A DNA stretch of 32,442 bases from a virus. A program made the position numbers and the translations under genes. How positions within the stretch are numbered: the first letter of the stretch is position 1; the number at the start of each line of letters is the position of its first letter. This document shows, piece after piece, positions 30,382 to 32,442 of this stretch. The notes beneath the pieces are model-generated. The model made no database searches. It was not told the origin of the DNA and saw only the letters and a list, made by a program, of their open reading frames with translations. The stretch spans positions 1-32,442 of the IMG/VR virus record IMGVR_UViG_3300007735_000618. One strand, given 5' to 3'.

Positions 30382-32045
30382 AGCCATACACCCTCCACCA
30401 CGGCGACTGCCTAGCCGTCCTCCGCACGCTCCCGGACAACAGCGTGGACGCCATCGTGACGGACCCGCCCTATGGCCTGTCATTCATGGGCAAGCGTTGG
30501 GATTACGACGTCCCGGCCGTCGAGGTCTGGACCGAGTGCCTGCGCGTGCTTAAGCCCGGCGGGCATCTGCTGGCGTTCGCCGGGACGCGCACGCAACACC
30601 GCATGGATGTGCGGATCGAGGATGCAGGCTTTGACATCCGGGACCTCATCGCCTGGGTCTATGGAAGCGGGTTTAGCAAATCCTTCAACATGCACCGCGT
30701 TGACGCTTGCGAGTGTGAAGGGAATGCGATACCGTCGGCCCATGGAAAAACGGAATCCGAACACGACATGCGACGCCTGCGGAACACCCATCTATCGCAG
30801 GCCATCGACGCTCAACAGGAACGCGAGCAAGGCTTGTTCGCATCGGTGCAGCAACAGCCTGCGAGAACATGCTCAACTCTACACGCCGGAGGCGATAGCC
30901 AAGCGGGCGGAGAAGATGCACGGCGAGAACAACCCAGCGTGGAACGGGGGCAGGTACATCGAACCGGGCAAGGGCTATGTCATGGTGAGGATGGAATCGC
31001 ACCCGAGGGCGAGGGCCAACGGCTACGTTCTGGAGCACATTCTGGTAGCGGAGAAGATGTTGGGAAGGCCGCTTCACGCCGGGGAGGAGGTACACCACAA
31101 GAACCGCAACAGGGCGGACAACAGGCCGGAGAATCTGGAGGTGTTCGCGAGCCACAAGGACCATTGGATGCGGGAGCATTACGAGGACGTGGCGCGTGCC
31201 CGCGATGCGGCAAACTTCGCAAAGAGTTCGCTGGCTTCGGCACGGGATTGAAGCCCGCCCTGGAGCCCATCACGGTCGCCCGCAAGCCGCTCGACGGGAC
31301 CGTCGCCGAGAACGTCCTCGCGCACGGGACAGGGGCGTTGAATGTCGATGGGTGTCGGGTGGGGACGGAGACGGTGATGACGATTCCACGCAACGACGGA
31401 CAACACGGTCAAAGCAACGCTTTGGGTCTTGGTTGGCACGGTCAGGTTGACGCGTCTGAACGCTCCGGCCGCTGGCCCGCCAACCTCATCCACGACGGGA
31501 GCGAGGAGGTCGTGGGGTTGTTTCCTGATAGCAAAAGTGGTGTTGCGGTAAGAAGGAACATTGGAGTTTCTGCAAAAGGAATGTATTCCCCAGGAGGAAA
31601 AGAATCAGATCCCAAGGAGGATGTTGGTTATGGCGACTCCGGCTCCGCCGCCCGGTTCTTCTACCAAGCCAAGGCCGCGAAGGCCGACAGGGATGCGGGG
31701 TGTGAGGGGTTGGAGAAGCGCATGATGGATACAGACGGGGACGGTAGAAATCAGGCTGGATTCAACTCTGAGGATCGCCCGCCAATGCTTCCACGATCAA
31801 ACCATCACCCCACCGTAAAGCCCACCGACCTCATGCGCTACCTCTGCCGCCTCGTGACGCCGCCCGGTGGCGTCGTCCTTGACCCATTCACCGGCTCCGG
31901 CTCGACGGGCCGAGGGGCCATCCTCGAAGGATTCCGGTTCATCGGGATCGAGCGTGAAGCCGACTATCTCGCCATCGCGCGCGCGCGGATCGACGACGCG
32001 GTTGCGATGCGGGCACGCGAGACGGCGCAGTTGACACTGATATGA
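30378..32045 (+). CDS. Beta-class DNA methyltransferase carrying a large in-frame insertion
   Basis: The 555-residue frame has DPPYG at 29-33 near the N-terminus and DPFTGSGSTG near 502-511 at the C-terminus. That is the permuted order of beta-class N4/N6 methyltransferases. Flanking segments are normal (LKPGGHLLAFAGTRTQ, then FAGFGTGLKPALEP, ARKPLDGTVAENVLAHGTGALN, HHPTVKPTDLMRYL). Between about residues 115 and 272 the frame reads through low-information Arg/Gln/Gly-rich sequence that matches no methyltransferase. The DNA there encodes an HNH protein in another frame. A CECEG...CPRCGK pair brackets the insertion. Enzyme activity of the read-through form is doubtful. Target unknown; it probably protects phage DNA from host restriction. 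Confidence 0.85.
   Translation: MKPYTLHHGDCLAVLRTLPDNSVDAIVTDPPYGLSFMGKRWDYDVPAVEVWTECLRVLKPGGHLLAFAGTRTQHRMDVRIEDAGFDIRDLIAWVYGSGFSKSFNMHRVDACECEGNAIPSAHGKTESEHDMRRLRNTHLSQAIDAQQEREQGLFASVQQQPARTCSTLHAGGDSQAGGEDARREQPSVERGQVHRTGQGLCHGEDGIAPEGEGQRLRSGAHSGSGEDVGKAASRRGGGTPQEPQQGGQQAGESGGVREPQGPLDAGALRGRGACPRCGKLRKEFAGFGTGLKPALEPITVARKPLDGTVAENVLAHGTGALNVDGCRVGTETVMTIPRNDGQHGQSNALGLGWHGQVDASERSGRWPANLIHDGSEEVVGLFPDSKSGVAVRRNIGVSAKGMYSPGGKESDPKEDVGYGDSGSAARFFYQAKAAKADRDAGCEGLEKRMMDTDGDGRNQAGFNSEDRPPMLPRSNHHPTVKPTDLMRYLCRLVTPPGGVVLDPFTGSGSTGRGAILEGFRFIGIEREADYLAIARARIDDAVAMRARETAQLTLI
30724..31251 (+). CDS. HNH endonuclease nested inside the methyltransferase gene
   Basis: The 175-residue product (169 residues from ATG at 30742) is encoded one base out of frame with the methyltransferase. 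It has an N-terminal zinc finger of four cysteines (C16, C19, C38, C42 counting from 30724). Then come a middle NNPAWNGGRY motif and the nuclease core GYVLEHILVAEKMLGRPL followed by EEVHHKNRNRADNRPENLEVF, where H124-H125, N133 and the PENL stretch are the HNH signature. GAAGGG precedes the 30724 ATG by one base, a poorly spaced Shine-Dalgarno. The last 19 codons use methyltransferase exon sequence. Known relatives are homing enzymes or packaging helpers. Confidence 0.88.
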   Translation: MRYRRPMEKRNPNTTCDACGTPIYRRPSTLNRNASKACSHRCSNSLREHAQLYTPEAIAKRAEKMHGENNPAWNGGRYIEPGKGYVMVRMESHPRARANGYVLEHILVAEKMLGRPLHAGEEVHHKNRNRADNRPENLEVFASHKDHWMREHYEDVARARDAANFAKSSLASARD

Positions 32046-32182
32046 AGCCACCAAGCAACCGAGAGCGGGACAAGATGCGCAAGGCGTTCAGGGAGTTTGC
32101 CCAACGAACCGGCCAGCCCGCGCACCCATGGCTCAAGTCAAAGGACAGGGCGCGGATGAAGGAGGGAAAACGTGCGTCCTAA
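32042..32182 (+). CDS. Small basic hypothetical protein
   Basis: This is a 46-residue, strongly basic product (KPPSNRERDKMRKAFREFAQRTGQPAHPWLKSKDRARMKEGKRAS). It starts at the ATGA overlap with the methyltransferase stop and is the last gene before the packaging end. It may be a DNA-binding peptide. No motif is visible, and it could be dispensable. Confidence 0.5.
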   Translation: MKPPSNRERDKMRKAFREFAQRTGQPAHPWLKSKDRARMKEGKRAS

Positions 32183-32268
32183 TAGCGTCCACGGCGCGCA
32201 ATACAATAGGCCCCATGGCGCGCCATATGGCGTGTTAAGGAATCTATTAGGCCAAAACCTCAAAAGCA
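32183..32268. other. Noncoding stretch with palindrome before the terminase, cos or pac candidate
   Basis: Eighty-six bases without a gene lie before the repeat. They include a perfect 12-bp palindrome ATGGCGCGCCAT at 32215-32226 and two AATAGGCC/TATTAGGCC copies near 32205 and 32244. It is also AT-richer than the rest. In phages with a GpA-type terminase the packaging site often lies just upstream of the small terminase, so this is a candidate. No nick site is recognised, and it may instead be a promoter or spacer. Confidence 0.4.
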
Positions 32269-32442
32269 AGGTTTCCGCCTCCCATCCAATTTTGACACAA
32301 ACTTGAAAAACCGAGCAAAAGCCGACGGCAATCCTAAATCCAAGCGCTGGCCTCGCCCGTTTAGCTCAATGGCCCAGGCGAGCGCTGAGATGGGCATTCC
32401 TAAATCCACGCTGCGGCGCGCGAAGTCTTTGGGTGCTCCTTG
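32269..32442. repeat. Right copy of terminal direct repeat
   Basis: This is the same 174 bases as 1-174, with C at 32374 and T at 32441. The start of the small terminase gene is repeated here and cut off at the window end, so this copy is not a separate gene. Together the copies indicate a closed circular assembly. Confidence 0.9.

Noticed and set aside
30720-31194. Group I or II intron in the methyltransferase
   Set aside because: The HNH coding region occupies almost all of the insertion and the length keeps the frame. I see no conserved intron core by eye. Not excluded without a covariance search.
1-32442. tRNA or rRNA genes, integrase, CI-type repressor
   Set aside because: None recognised on either strand by eye. 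A tRNA search program would be decisive for very divergent cases.

Overview
The window reads as one complete, circularly assembled genome of a small tailed double-stranded DNA phage (Caudoviricetes). The first 174 bases are repeated at the end (172 of 174 match), so the unique length is about 32,268 bp. Every gene I can support lies on the + strand. Genes are packed head to tail, mostly with 4-base ATGA or GTGA overlaps. The sequence is GC-rich with a strong preference for G or C at third codon positions. I cannot name the host. A lambda GpA-type terminase, a lipoprotein with a lipobox and a transglycosylase-like lysin would suit a Gram-negative host, but that is inference. I see no integrase, CI-type repressor, tRNA or CRISPR array, so a virulent lifestyle is the simplest reading.

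Layout. 35-7533 is packaging and head: small and large terminase, gpW-like joining protein, portal, ClpP-type protease fused to scaffold, major capsid protein and a cement-like protein. 7593-10396 is an accessory structural block: small beta proteins, a glycine-rich adhesin-like protein, a membrane/coiled-coil protein next to a lipoprotein, and a fibre-like protein. 10396-15629 is the connector and tail set: adaptor, gp10-like protein, tail terminator candidate, tube, chaperone position, a short tape measure and distal proteins. 15629-19003 is one 1,124-residue virion protein of unknown fold. A terminator-like hairpin follows at 19232-19265.

19340-23041 carries small regulators and a recombination set (RecT-type annealing protein, PD-(D/E)XK exonuclease, RusA-like resolvase). 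23194-25361 carries the lysin, a holin-like protein, DNA-binding proteins and small unknowns. 25578-28406 is replication (DUF1376-type protein, DnaB-type helicase, SSB). 28426-32182 holds a MazG-like protein, tandem zinc-knuckle proteins, a beta-class DNA methyltransferase and a last small gene leading back to the terminase.

Two things stand out. First, the methyltransferase gene has about 474 bp inserted in its middle that encode an HNH endonuclease in another frame, while the methyltransferase frame stays open across the insertion. Second, the few intergenic gaps of the early half are all strongly base-paired leaders. Two share a spaced duplicated element. One sequesters a ribosome-binding site. 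One has an 18-bp long-range stem lying over a short ORF that ends on the start codon of the replication gene.
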